Assembly (NCBI GenBank): GCA_945952225.1
Contig: CAMFHP010000074.1
Span: forward strand, 1 to 40,542
DNA: 40,542 nucleotides
Direction: 5' to 3'
DNA from: an uncultured Myxococcaceae bacterium
GTDB lineage: Bacteria > Myxococcota_A > Polyangia > Polyangiales > Ga0077539
The stretch's first letter is position 1. Every line of letters starts with the position of its first letter. A model generated the notes under the pieces. It did no database searches. It saw nothing but the letters and a program-made list of their open reading frames with translations, and was not told the origin of the DNA. This document shows, piece after piece, positions 26,398 to 38,380 of the stretch. A program made the translations under genes and the position numbers.

Positions 26398-27993
26398 TCA
26401 GCCATTCCCCACCGCGACGCCCAGCGAGGAGAGCACCTCGCGGGCGGCGCGCTCGCCTGACTCCACCGCGCCGTTCATGTAGCCGCCGAAGCGCGCGCTG
26501 GTGTGTTCGCCCGCGAAGAAGATCCCGCCCACGGGCTCGGCCTCGCTCTCGCCGAAGCGCACGCGGTCGCCGGGCGCATAGCACGCATAGCTCCCTTCGA
26601 AGTGTCGCGCGCTGGGCCAGTGCATGCGCGCGGCGCGTCCGGTGAAGGCCGCGGCGGTGCCGGGAAACACGGCGTCGAGGGCCTCGGCGAAGCGGCGCCC
26701 CTGGGCCTCGGGGTTGCTCTCGCCGACGCTCACGCCGAGGCGTCCGCCCGTGTACGAGGTCATCACCGCGACCTCGCCGGGATAGCCCCGCGAAGACTCC
26801 CAGCTCTCGTGGTAGACGCCGCCGTCGCTGAACGAGGTGCCCGTCGCGCGCGCGCCGCTTCGCCACGGACGCGACTGCGTGGAGATCATCACCTTCGCGT
26901 TGGTGCCGTAGGGGAGCTCGGCGATCGCGCGCCGCTTCGCCGTGGGCATTTCGAACGCGAGCTCGGCGCGTCGGAGCTGGTTGAAGGGCAGCGCGAGCAC
27001 GAGGCGGTCGCACACCACGTCGCGGGTGCCGAGGCCCGCTTCGAACGCGCAGGTGATGGCGTCGTCGTCGCCCACGCGCACCGAGGCGAGTCGGTGGCTC
27101 AGCACCACGGCGGCGCCGAGTCGATCGGCGAGGCGGTCGGTGACGGCGCCCGATCCCTCACGGAGGGTGTAGCGCTCGTCGCTGTCGCCGAAGAGGGTGA
27201 GCCGGTCGGTGCCCTGGCCGATGACCGCGAGGAAGGTCAGCGCCGGGAGCTCGTAGCACTCGCGTCCGAGCTCGCTCACGAAGGCCGCGTCGAGGAGCGC
27301 GCGGAGCGTGCCGCGCACCCCGTTGCGTTCGAACCACGCGCCGAGGCTCATGGCGTCGAGCGACTCGGCGCCCGGGGTGTGATGGCGATGGTTCACGGGG
27401 CCGTCGCCGACGGCGCCGAGGTCGCGACGGATCACGGGCACGAGGGGGCGAAAGAGGTCGAGGATCTGCGCTTCGGTGTAGCGCACGGCGCCGATCACGT
27501 AGCGCTCGCGTTCGAGGTCGCCCGCACCTTCCGCGGAGTCGACGAGGGTGAGCCCGAGCTCGTTCGCGAGGGCGCGGAGGTGACGGTGCCCCGAGTCGAT
27601 GAGCTCGCCGCCGAGCTCGCACTTCACGGGAAAGTGCTCGCGGAGTGTGAAGGCCCGACCGCCGGTGCGTCCCGAGGCGTCGTACACGACGGGAACGACC
27701 CCCGCCTGCTTGAGGCGCCACGCGGCGGTGAGGCCCGCGAGTCCGGCGCCCACGACGACCACGCGCGGTGCACCCGACACGCGCCGCGCCGCGGGCACGT
27801 GCGCGCGCGACGTGAGCAGCGGACCGGAGCACGCCGCGAGGGCCGAGGCGCCCGCGAGGAGCACGCGACGGCGTTCGTGGCGGAGCGCGTCGCGGCGTTC
27901 GAGTCCCTCGGCGTTGGAGACCCCGAGGCGGTCGAAGGTCAGGGCCGTGCGGAGGGTCGCGAAGAGTCGCGTGGCGAGGAGCGTGCGGGCCAT
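26398..27993 (-). CDS. Flavin monoamine oxidase family protein with export signal
   Basis: The 531-residue protein has a Rossmann FAD site VVVVGAGLAGLTAAWRLKQAG near residue 78, followed by GRTGGRAFT and GGELIDSGH. Its C-terminus carries the family flavin-contact motif IFFAGEHTSARFGGYMNGAVESG. Upstream, ERRRVLLAGASALAAC (about 40-55) looks like a twin-arginine signal with a lipobox-like Cys, so the enzyme is probably exported folded. It oxidises an amine or related substrate; the exact one is unknown. The N-terminal 38 residues before the twin arginine are unusually long, and a later start would give a more normal signal. The stop abuts that of the giant anti-sigma gene with no gap. Confidence 0.87.
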   Translation of the reverse strand: MARTLLATRLFATLRTALTFDRLGVSNAEGLERRDALRHERRRVLLAGASALAACSGPLLTSRAHVPAARRVSGAPRVVVVGAGLAGLTAAWRLKQAGVVPVVYDASGRTGGRAFTLREHFPVKCELGGELIDSGHRHLRALANELGLTLVDSAEGAGDLERERYVIGAVRYTEAQILDLFRPLVPVIRRDLGAVGDGPVNHRHHTPGAESLDAMSLGAWFERNGVRGTLRALLDAAFVSELGRECYELPALTFLAVIGQGTDRLTLFGDSDERYTLREGSGAVTDRLADRLGAAVVLSHRLASVRVGDDDAITCAFEAGLGTRDVVCDRLVLALPFNQLRRAELAFEMPTAKRRAIAELPYGTNAKVMISTQSRPWRSGARATGTSFSDGGVYHESWESSRGYPGEVAVMTSYTGGRLGVSVGESNPEAQGRRFAEALDAVFPGTAAAFTGRAARMHWPSARHFEGSYACYAPGDRVRFGESEAEPVGGIFFAGEHTSARFGGYMNGAVESGERAAREVLSSLGVAVGNG

Positions 27994-28036
27994 CGTGGCG
28001 CGTACGCTACGTGCGCGGTGTGTGCGAGGGGAAGCG

Positions 28037-28378
28037 CTACGCGCAGGCGGGTTCGAGGGGCTGGACGTAGCGCACCTCGATGGGCCCCGCGTCGGTCTCG
28101 ACGGTCTGTCGCGTGACGATGGGCGAGGCGTGGGCGACGTCCCAGAGCGAGCGGTTGGGCTTCGCGCGCGTGCGGCGTGGGCGCTGCGGTTCGACCTTCG
28201 CGGTGGAGAGCTCGGCGGCGATCGAGGTGGCGAGGCGCATGCGCACCTCCGAGGCCGTGCCCGCCGACACGTCGAGGTCGAGGTCGAGGCAGTGACCGCT
28301 CCAACGTCGCGCGCGCCCGCTCTCGTTCACGGGCGGGCGGAGGATCACGGTGAAGGTTGTGAGCTTCGGGTTGTTCAT
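28037..28378 (-). CDS. HicB-like small protein
   Basis: The 113-residue product reads TTFTVILRPPVNESG..RWSGHCLDLDLDVSAGTASEVRMRLATSIAAEL, which has the strand-strand-helix order and the C.DLDL...G.T..E pattern of HicB antitoxin-type domains. The C-terminal half (RPRRTRAKPNRSLWD...) is unlike HicB DNA-binding tails. No HicA-type toxin gene is next to it, so it may be a stand-alone HicB-fold protein. The ATG at 28378 begins the recognisable domain; a GTG at 28441 would add 21 residues. It lies between a flavin oxidase gene and a phasin-like gene on the same strand. Confidence 0.6.
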   Translation of the reverse strand: MNNPKLTTFTVILRPPVNESGRARRWSGHCLDLDLDVSAGTASEVRMRLATSIAAELSTAKVEPQRPRRTRAKPNRSLWDVAHASPIVTRQTVETDAGPIEVRYVQPLEPACA

Positions 28379-28557
28379 CAACGGGACCACCACTCCATCG
28401 CCGGCGTCGTCGCGTCGAAGAGCCTCTGCGAAGCCCCGCACGACCGCCGTGGAGCGCGTCGGATATCACAACGATTCCGCGAAGAACAGACCCCCACCCC
28501 CGCCTTGACAGCGCGCGAATCCTCGTGAAAACAAGAGCGTTTCGCGCGGCCCGCCGT

Positions 28558-29103
28558 TCAGCGGCGGTGCTTCTTCTTCGAACCGTGGTGGCGCTGCGCG
28601 ACGTTGACCGCAGGCGTCGACGCGCCATGCGCAGGCGCGCTCACGGTCTCCGCGACGGTCTCACTCGCGCCCTCCGCGACGGTCTCGCTCACGGTCTCTG
28701 CGACGGTCTCACTCACGGTCTCTGCGACGGTCTCGCTCGCGGCTTCGGCGATGGTCTCCCTCGCAGGTTGCGCATCGTCGGAGGCGGGCGCGTCGTCGCT
28801 CGCCGCGGCGTGCTGCGCGTCACCCGAGGGGGTCTCCGCGGGCGCGTCGGCGCTCGCCTCGACGGGCGCGTCGGTGCTCACGTCGGCGGGCGCTTCGGAG
28901 AAGCGATCGGCCATGCGGTCGAGGCGCTTCGCGGTCTCGCTGAACACGTTGGCGGAGCCACGGAGCGCGGCCTCGCCGAGCGTGCGTCCCTGCTTCGCCA
29001 CGAGGTTCGTCACGGTGCGCCCGCGCTCGGCCACGAGGCCGGTCACGCGGAGCGCGTTCTCACGGATCTGCACCATCGGACGGGTCACGGTTTCGAAGTT
29101 CAT
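28558..29103 (-). CDS. Small phasin-like protein with repetitive acidic tail
   Basis: The ATG at 29103 is preceded by AAGGAG with an 8-base spacer, so this start is favoured over longer ones. The 181-residue product has an N-terminal amphipathic helical region (MNFETVTRPMVQIRENALRV, then TVTNLVAKQGRTLGEAALRGSANVFSETAKRLDRM), reminiscent of phasins or apolipoprotein-like helices. A long Ala/Asp/Glu/Ser tail follows, including about four copies of SETVAETV, and it ends in a basic KKKHRR. I do not recognise a characterised family. The basic end after an acidic tail is odd and could bind nucleic acid or membrane. Confidence 0.7.
   Translation of the reverse strand: MNFETVTRPMVQIRENALRVTGLVAERGRTVTNLVAKQGRTLGEAALRGSANVFSETAKRLDRMADRFSEAPADVSTDAPVEASADAPAETPSGDAQHAAASDDAPASDDAQPARETIAEAASETVAETVSETVAETVSETVAEGASETVAETVSAPAHGASTPAVNVAQRHHGSKKKHRR
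28641..28765 (-). repeat. Minisatellite encoding (S/A)ETVAETV
   Basis: On the plus strand GCGACGGTCTC(A/G)CTC recurs at about 28650, 28674, 28698 and 28722, a 24-bp period that encodes eight residues in the phasin-like gene. Copies differ at a few third positions. Confidence 0.75.
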
Positions 29104-29242
29104 CGCGGTGTCTCCTTCGTCGTTCGTCGTGGATCGTTCGTCGACGCCGCGGGCACACCGCGGCCTCCGCGCGAAGGCCCCATCGCCCTCCGCGTCCGTC
29201 GCCACAGCGCCCTCGCGCCGATGGTCCCGAAGGTGCGTTGTC

Positions 29243-29318
29243 TGACGCCGTGCGTCAAGACGGGAAGCGCTTGAAAATCAACCTTCCCGTGCGGTCGGGG
29301 GCGCACGGTTGACGCACG
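29243..29318. promoter_or_regulatory. Inverted TTGACGCACG pair between divergent genes
   Basis: CGTGCGTCAA at 29249-29258 and TTGACGCACG at 29309-29318 are perfect 10-bp inverted copies, each placing a TTGACG (-35-like) hexamer facing one of the two divergent genes. The left copy is also part of TGACGCCGTGCGTCA (29243-29257), a 15-bp palindrome with 6-bp arms. No convincing -10 boxes follow. An operator for a dimeric regulator is possible. Confidence 0.3.
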
Positions 29319-29365
29319 CGGCGCATCTGTGGTGCGCGGGGCAAACCGTGTAAGGTCGCGCGCCT

Positions 29366-30639
<1,274 letters not shown>

Positions 30640-30643
<4 letters not shown>

Positions 30644-31590
30644 GCCGCAACTTCGCCATCACCGGCGTCGGGGGATACATCGCGCCGCGGCACCTCCGCG
30701 CGATCCGCGACACGGGCAACCGACTCGTCGCGGCCGTCGACACGAAGGACTCGGTGGGACTGCTCGATCAGTACTCGTTCGACGTGCGCTTCTTCACCGA
30801 GGTCGAGCGCTTCGACCGTCACCTCGAGAAGCTCCGTCGCGAGGGCGAGAGCGACCGCGTGCACTACCTCACGGTGTGCTCGCCGAACTACCTCCACGAC
30901 GCGCACTGTCGCCTCGGGCTCCGCGTCGGCGCCGACGTGATCTGCGAGAAGCCCCTGGTGATCAACCCCTGGAACCTCGACCTGCTCCAGGAGCTCGAAC
31001 ACGAGACCGGGCGGCGCATCTGGACGGTGCTCCAGCTCCGCACGCACGCGAAGCTCATCGCGCTGCGCGACAAGCTCCGCGCCGAGTCGCCGGGGCGACC
31101 GCACGACGTGGTGCTCACGTACATCACCGCGCGCGGCGCCTGGTACGACGTGTCGTGGAAGGGCTCCATCGAGAAGTCCGGCGGCGTGCCCACGAACATC
31201 GGCATCCACTTCTTCGACCTGCTCGTGTGGCTCTTCGGCGACGTGGAGTCGCAGACCGTTCACCTCGCGCAGCCGCGGCGCATGGCGGGCACCATCGCGC
31301 TGGAGCGCGCCCGCGTGCGGTGGTTCCTCTCCGTCGAGTCGAAGGACCTCCCGTTCACGCCGCAGCCCGGCGGTCGCACCACGTTCCGCTCGATCACCGT
31401 CGACGGCGAAGAGATCGAGTTCAGCGAGGGCTTCACCGACCTGCACACCGTGGTCTACCGCGACGTGCTCGAAGGCCGGGGCTACGGCATCGACGCCGTG
31501 CGTCCCTCCATCGCACTTGCCCACGACATCCGCACGACGGCTGCGACCACCCCGGGCGACGACGCGCACCCGAAGCTCCTCGCGCGCTGA
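30640..31590 (+). CDS. wbpB: UDP-N-acetyl-glucosaminuronate 3-dehydrogenase (WbpB/WlbA type)
   Basis: The 316-residue product closely follows WbpB/Wlb[19 protein letters not shown] (NAD site), [20 protein letters not shown] with E103-K104-P105, [36 protein letters not shown] with His190, [11 protein letters not shown], and [20 protein letters not shown]. This enzyme oxidises the C3 hydroxyl of UDP-N-acetylglucosaminuronic acid with NAD+, the step before 3-amination in synthesis of diacetamido-mannuronic-acid-type surface sugars. The GTG at 30640 overlaps the upstream stop in a GTGA arrangement and has GGAG eight bases before it. The partner aminotransferase and acetyltransferase genes are not in the window. 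Confidence 0.92.
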
Positions 31591-31620
31591 GCGCTGCGGT
31601 AGAACCTCCGAGCGATCACC

Positions 31621-32377
31621 GTGGCCGACCTGCTCTTCGATCACATCACCGCGCTGCAGGGCGACCTCCCCTGGGGCTCGGTGCTCGACGCGGGCACCGG
31701 GCGTCACTCCCTCGCGTGGGTGCGCTCGCTCTCGACCACACGCTGGACCGCCGTCACCGCCGACCCCGACATGGAAGACGCCGTGCGCGGCGACCCCAAC
31801 GCCCGCATGCGCCCCCGCGATCGCATCGTGCTCGGCGACTGGAGCGACCCGGGGCTCCTCCGCGGCGAGGTCTACGACACGGTCATCGCCGACTACCTCC
31901 TCGGCGCCATGGACGGCTTCGCGCCCTACTTTCAGGGCCGCCTCTTCGCGCGCCTCGCGCCGCACGTGGGCCGACGGATCTACGTCGTCGGACTCGAACC
32001 GCTGCCCGACCGTCCGGCCACCGACGCCGAGCGCGTGGTGTGCGACATCGCGCGGCTCCGCGACGCGACGCTGCTCCTCTGCCGCGAGCGCCCGTACCGG
32101 GAGTTTCCGATGTGGTGGGTGAGCGACCGGCTCGAACAGGCGGGCTTCTCGGTGATCTCGCAGCAGCGCTTCTCGAACGTGTTCAGCCACGGCTGGGTCG
32201 ACCGCCAGCTCGGGATGTGCGAGCGCCGCCTCGCGCGCCTCCCCGCGGAGTCGCTCGAAGGCGCCATGGGTCAGTACATCGAAGCCCTGCGCGAGCGCGC
32301 CCACGCCGTCTGCGACGCGCACCGCGGACTCCGCTGCGGGTGGGACCACGTCGTGGCCGCCGAGCCCCGCGGCGCCG

Positions 32378-32394
<17 letters not shown>
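31621..32394 (+). CDS. Class I SAM-dependent methyltransferase-like protein
   Basis: The 257-residue product has the Rossmann motif I VLDAGTGRHSLAWV (about 21-34), an acidic end of strand two (TADPDMEDAV) and YDTVIADYLLGAMDG for motif post-I to motif II. The middle (YVVGLEPLPDRPATDAERVVCDIARLRD) and the C-terminal half (RQLGMCERRLARL) are not assigned to a specific methyl acceptor. The GTG at 31621 lies 30 bp after the wbpB-type gene on the same strand, suggesting an operon and possibly sugar or lipid methylation, but this is inference. Its last 17 bases overlap the 3' end of the converging hybrid kinase gene. Confidence 0.75.
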
Positions 32395-34234
<1,840 letters not shown>

Positions 34235-34312
34235 GGTCGAACCGTCCCGTGTTCGCGGGGCGATCCTAGACGCAGCGGGGCCGTCGTCGCCCCCACAATC
34301 GTCGCGCGAACG

Positions 34313-35002
34313 TCACACCGTGCGGACGTAGAGGGCCGTGAACTCGGGCACCACGCGGTCGCGCACCCGCGCCGCCGTGCGCTCGCCGAAGAAAAAACGC
34401 ACGCGGGCCTCGGCCTCGTCGCGGCTCGCGAAGCGGTAGTCCGTGCGCACCACGTGGCGCGTGAATTTCAGCGCGTCACGCACGAACGCATCGAAGGGTT
34501 CGAGCGTGTGGCCGCCCGCGAAGGGAGCCTCCACCGCCGTGCCCAGCGTCTCGATGAGCGCGACGTGTCCGCCTTCGCCCACGGATCGTTCGAGGGCGCG
34601 CACCCACGCGGTCACCTCGTCGCGCCAGCCCGAGGGGTTCCACGACACGGCGTGCCCGAAGGCCCAGCCCTCCAGGGCCACGGTGTACGCGCCGGGTTCG
34701 AAGACGATCTCGCCGTGCGCCGCGACCCCGTAGCGCAGGTGCCCATGGCCCGCGGCGAGGGCCCGCGCGCGGGCGACGTCGATCATGGCCGGGGCGCGGT
34801 CCCACCCGTCGAGGGAACGCACCCACGGGGCCACGAGGCGCGAGACGCGGCCGGTGCCCGCGCCCGCTTCGAGCACCGTCGCGCCGTCGAGGGGGAGGTG
34901 CTCGCGGAGCGCGCGCGGGAGGTTCGCCTCGTGGTCTTCGCAGGCCACGAGGGCGTCGTAGGCGTCGGCGTGCTCGTCGTAGATGCGCTGGTAGTCGCCC
35001 AT
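34313..35002 (-). CDS. Class I SAM-dependent methyltransferase
   Basis: The 229-residue protein begins YQRIYDEHADAYDALV, as in small-molecule methyltransferases. SAM motif I is VLEAGAGTGRVSRLV (about 43-57), followed by LDGWDRAPAMIDVARARA (acidic residue after strand two) and a later segment GEGGHVALIETLG. The central LEGWAFGHAVSWNPSGWRDEV is unusual and may form the substrate pocket. The methyl acceptor is unknown. It lies between the M16 peptidase pair and the hybrid kinase on the same strand, with gaps of 23 and 78 bp, so it may share the M16 transcript. Confidence 0.85.
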   Translation of the reverse strand: MGDYQRIYDEHADAYDALVACEDHEANLPRALREHLPLDGATVLEAGAGTGRVSRLVAPWVRSLDGWDRAPAMIDVARARALAAGHGHLRYGVAAHGEIVFEPGAYTVALEGWAFGHAVSWNPSGWRDEVTAWVRALERSVGEGGHVALIETLGTAVEAPFAGGHTLEPFDAFVRDALKFTRHVVRTDYRFASRDEAEARVRFFFGERTAARVRDRVVPEFTALYVRTV

Positions 35003-35025
35003 CGCGCGGTGACCCTGAAGGGCCC

Positions 35026-36819
35026 TCAGCGGCCCGCGGCGGGGCGCGCGGGGGCCTCGGCGTGCGAGAGGGCCTGGAGCGCGGGCGCCGAGAGCTCCTC
35101 GCAGCGCGCGTGCACCGGGGGCGGGGCGGGATGATCCGCGGCGGCGAGCTCCTCGCGGAGGGAGCCGTCGAGGTTGAGCACACGCACGGGACCGAACTCG
35201 CGGAGCACGGTCTTGAGCGCCGCGTGCGAGCGCGCGGGGGCCGCGGGCGCGCCCTCGGCGGAGCGGGTCACGCAGGCCTGGATCTGCTGGCCCAGCGTGG
35301 CGTCCGCGGGGAGCGCCGCAGCGGCGGGGCAGGGGGCGCCGGTCTCGACCTCGGCGTCGGCGTCACCGACCACCACGACGAGCGCGCGGTCGGGGTGCAC
35401 GTAGCGCTGCGCGGTGGCGAGCGCGGCGGCGCCGTCGACGCCCTGCACGCGCGTGCGGAAGTTGTCGTACCAGTCGTCGGCGAGGCCGAAGAGGCGCATG
35501 CCCACGATGAGGTCGGCGATGTTGCCGGGGGTCTCGATCGAGAGGGGAAAGCTGTCGACGAGGTACGACCGCGTCTGGGCCATCTCGGCGTCGGGCGCGG
35601 CCGTGGTGGTGGCGCACTCGAGGTGGCGGAAGAACGCGTACATCGCGTCGCCGGTGGCGGGCGTGCGCACCTGACCCGAGGCCGACCAGGTGCCCACGTC
35701 GACGGCTTCACCGACGCGCGCATAGGCGCCGTAGGTGAGCGACCGGAGCTCGCGGAGGTCCATGAAGAGGCGGGCCGAGGCGCCGCCGCCGAGGTAGTGC
35801 GTGGCGACGCTGAGGGGCACGTAGTCGTCGTCGCGGCGACGGAGTCCGAGGTTGCCGATGCGCACCACGCTCTGCGGCGAGTTCGGGCGGTGCACGAGCA
35901 CCACCTGGCGCGCGGTCGCGGCGGCGGGCGCGGCGGGGTACGTGAGGGCGGGCGAGGTTCCCGCGCGCACGCGGCCGAGGGTGCGGTTCACGAGCGCGTC
36001 GACCTGCGCGGGCGCGAGGTCACCGACGATGACCGCCGTCATGTTGCCGCCCACGTAGAGCGTGCGGTGAAAGCCCACGATGTCGTTGCGCGTGAGCCGA
36101 CGGAGCACGTCGGGCGTCGTGTCGAAGCGGCCGTAGGGGTGCTGCGCGCCGTAGAGGGCGCCCGCGAACGCGCGGCGCGAGAGCCACGAGGGGTCGTTCT
36201 GGCTGCGCTCCAGGCGGTCGTTCTCGCGGCGCTTGAGCTTGTCGAGCTCGCCCTGCGGAAAGGTCGGCTGCGTGAGCACCTCGGCGAGGAGGTTGAGCGC
36301 GGTCTCCGCGTGGTCTTTGAGCACCGAGACCGAGATCACCGTCGCGTCGGAGCTCGTCGACACGTCGAGGCTGCCGCCCACGAACTCGATGGCCTCGGCG
36401 AGCTGCGCGCTCGTGTGGGCGCGCGTGCCTTCCTTCAGCATGTCGCCGGTGATCGACGCGAGGCCCGGGAGGTTCGCCGGGTCGTGCGCCGAGCCCGCCC
36501 GCACCGTGAGCCGCACGTGCAGCACCGGGAGCGTGTGGTACTCGACGGCGTTGAGCTCGATGCCGTTGGCGAGGCGACGGCGGCGCACCGCGGGGAGGTG
36601 CACATCGCGGGCGGGGCCGTTGGCGGGCGGATCCATGCGCACGGCGGGGGCGTGCGGGGTCTCGGGTTCGGGCGTCGGCGTGGCGGCCGCGTGGGCGTTG
36701 CCGTCGGCGGGCGCGGGGCTCTGCACGGCGGGCGTGTTCGAGCTCTTGCAGTGCACCGCCAGGAGCGCGGCGAGGAGGACAGCGGACGTGCGGTTCATGG
36801 GTCGTCGGCTCCGGGTCAT
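35026..36819 (-). CDS. M16 peptidase partner subunit lacking zinc ligands
   Basis: This 597-residue protein is an M16 (insulinase/PqqL-type) family member with an N-terminal signal (MNRTSAVLLAALLAVHC; the Cys has an unusual His before it, so lipidation is uncertain) and a Pro/Ala/Thr linker. The site that is HxxEH in active subunits reads GLASITGDMLKEGT here: all three zinc-ligand residues are replaced (Ser, Gly, Asp). It keeps YLGGGASARLFMDLRELRSLTYGAY, the arginine/tyrosine segment that lines the substrate pocket in the non-catalytic partner. It should pair with the upstream product in the periplasm. The ATG at 36819 overlaps the upstream stop as ATGA; an ATG at 36798 is an alternative with GGAG upstream. 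Confidence 0.88.
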   Translation of the reverse strand: MTRSRRPMNRTSAVLLAALLAVHCKSSNTPAVQSPAPADGNAHAAATPTPEPETPHAPAVRMDPPANGPARDVHLPAVRRRRLANGIELNAVEYHTLPVLHVRLTVRAGSAHDPANLPGLASITGDMLKEGTRAHTSAQLAEAIEFVGGSLDVSTSSDATVISVSVLKDHAETALNLLAEVLTQPTFPQGELDKLKRRENDRLERSQNDPSWLSRRAFAGALYGAQHPYGRFDTTPDVLRRLTRNDIVGFHRTLYVGGNMTAVIVGDLAPAQVDALVNRTLGRVRAGTSPALTYPAAPAAATARQVVLVHRPNSPQSVVRIGNLGLRRRDDDYVPLSVATHYLGGGASARLFMDLRELRSLTYGAYARVGEAVDVGTWSASGQVRTPATGDAMYAFFRHLECATTTAAPDAEMAQTRSYLVDSFPLSIETPGNIADLIVGMRLFGLADDWYDNFRTRVQGVDGAAALATAQRYVHPDRALVVVVGDADAEVETGAPCPAAAALPADATLGQQIQACVTRSAEGAPAAPARSHAALKTVLREFGPVRVLNLDGSLREELAAADHPAPPPVHARCEELSAPALQALSHAEAPARPAAGR

Positions 36820-38255
36820 CGTGCGGGCTGCGCGGGGGCGTTGGCGGGGCGTGCGGGCGGTGCGGGCGTGGGCGCAGGCGCGGTGGTGTTGGCCGCCGGG
36901 GCCCGCGCGGGGAGCACGTCGAGCACCGTGCGATTGGCCGCGGTGAAGTACTGCCGCGCGACGCGCTGCACGTCGTCGGCGGTGACGGCGAGGTAGCGAT
37001 CGAGCTCGCTGCGGAGCAGGGCCGCGTTGCCGTCGTAGAGCTCGAACTCGGCGAGCTGACGGGCGCGCGCGAGGTTGCTCTGGAGCCCGAACACGAACTG
37101 GCGACGAACGAGGTTCTTCACCTTGTCGAGCTCCTGCGCCGAGATGCCCTCGCGGGCGATGCGGTCGAGGTTCTCGTAGATCACCGTGCGGGCCTCTTCG
37201 CCGGTGTGTCCCTGCGCGAGCACGCACCACACGCCGAACACGTCGGGGCCGCGGCGGTCTTCGGTGTAGACGTTGATCTCGCCGGCGATCTCGCGGTCCT
37301 TCACGAGCTGCTGGTGGAGCCGCGAGCTCTCGCCCATGCCGAGCACGGCGCCGAGCACTTCGAGGGGGTAGTGATCGGGCGTGCGCCGCGGGGGGATGTG
37401 CCACACCACATGGAACGCCGGGATGCGCGCGAGCGGATCGCGCATGGAGTCCGTGCGCTCGGCGGTCTGCGCTTCGAACGCGGGCTCCTGCCACGCGGGG
37501 GCGCGGCGCGCGGGGATCATGCCGAAGTGCCGGCGCACCATCTCGATGGCCTGCGCGGGTTCGAAGTCTCCGGCGATGGAGAGCACCGCGTTGTCGGGCG
37601 CGTAGTAGCGGTCGTGAAAGGCGCGCACGTCGGCGAGCGAGGCGGCCTGCAGGTCGCGCATGTCGCCGATGACGCTGTGCTCGTAGGGGAAGTAGCCCTG
37701 GTACGCGAGCTCGTCGCGCCGAAGGAACGACTGCATGTACGGGCGGTTCTCGTACGACTGGCGCCGCTCCTCCATCACGGTCTGGCGCTGGTTCTCGAAG
37801 TTCTCCGCGGTGATCGCGAGGGATCGCATGCGGTCGGCTTCGAGAAAGAGACCGAGCTCCAGCGCGTTGCCGGGGAGCGTCTCGAAGTAGTTCGTGCGGT
37901 CTTCGCTCGTGGTGCCGTTGAACGACCCGCCGCGCGCCGAGATGAGCCGGAAGTGCTCCCCTTTGCCCACGTTCGCGCTGCCCTCGAACATCATGTGTTC
38001 GAAGAGGTGCGCGAAGCCCGAGCGACCGCGCTCTTCGACCCGCGCGCCGACGTCGTAGTACACCGCGACGGCCACCGTGGGCGCGCTGTGGTCGGGGCTC
38101 ATCACCACGCGCAGGCCGTTGTCGAGGCGTTCGACCGTGACGGGCACGGGCAGCTCGTCGCACCGCGCCGTCGCCGCGTGCGTGAGCGTCGCAGCCGCGA
38201 GCGCACCCGCCGCGATGCCCGCGCGAACCAGGTTCGTGAAGCGGTACTTCATCAT
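36816..38255 (-). CDS. M16 zinc peptidase, catalytic subunit
   Basis: The 479-residue protein has a Sec signal peptide (MMKYRFTNLVRAGIAAGALAAATLTHA) and an M16 domain pair. The zinc site is the inverted HxxEH motif, FAHLFEHMMFEG with His83, Glu86 and His87, and the distal glutamate lies in VMEERRQ (Glu162 or Glu163). It probably cleaves peptides in the periplasm with the zinc-less partner encoded directly downstream, whose start overlaps this stop by ATGA. The C-terminus is a Pro/Ala/Thr-rich tail of about 30 residues. Two ATGs stand at 38255 and 38252. The gene diverges from a tiny cysteine-containing peptide gene across a 125-bp spacer. Confidence 0.9.
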   Translation of the reverse strand: MMKYRFTNLVRAGIAAGALAAATLTHAATARCDELPVPVTVERLDNGLRVVMSPDHSAPTVAVAVYYDVGARVEERGRSGFAHLFEHMMFEGSANVGKGEHFRLISARGGSFNGTTSEDRTNYFETLPGNALELGLFLEADRMRSLAITAENFENQRQTVMEERRQSYENRPYMQSFLRRDELAYQGYFPYEHSVIGDMRDLQAASLADVRAFHDRYYAPDNAVLSIAGDFEPAQAIEMVRRHFGMIPARRAPAWQEPAFEAQTAERTDSMRDPLARIPAFHVVWHIPPRRTPDHYPLEVLGAVLGMGESSRLHQQLVKDREIAGEINVYTEDRRGPDVFGVWCVLAQGHTGEEARTVIYENLDRIAREGISAQELDKVKNLVRRQFVFGLQSNLARARQLAEFELYDGNAALLRSELDRYLAVTADDVQRVARQYFTAANRTVLDVLPARAPAANTTAPAPTPAPPARPANAPAQPAR

Positions 38256-38380
38256 CGTGGCCCGTGGGGGTAACACCGCTCGAAGGTGTGATTCAAGCGT
38301 CGAAGGGGTTGTGCGAGGGAGCCCCGGTGGCGATGCTTGAGATGTTCCTGTTTCCCCATCTTTCACGGAGGAGAAGACCC

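Noticed and set aside
28525-29274. Plus-strand frame with GLRDGL repeats
   Set aside because: It is the complement of the SETVAETV repeats; the minus-strand gene has a good ribosome site.
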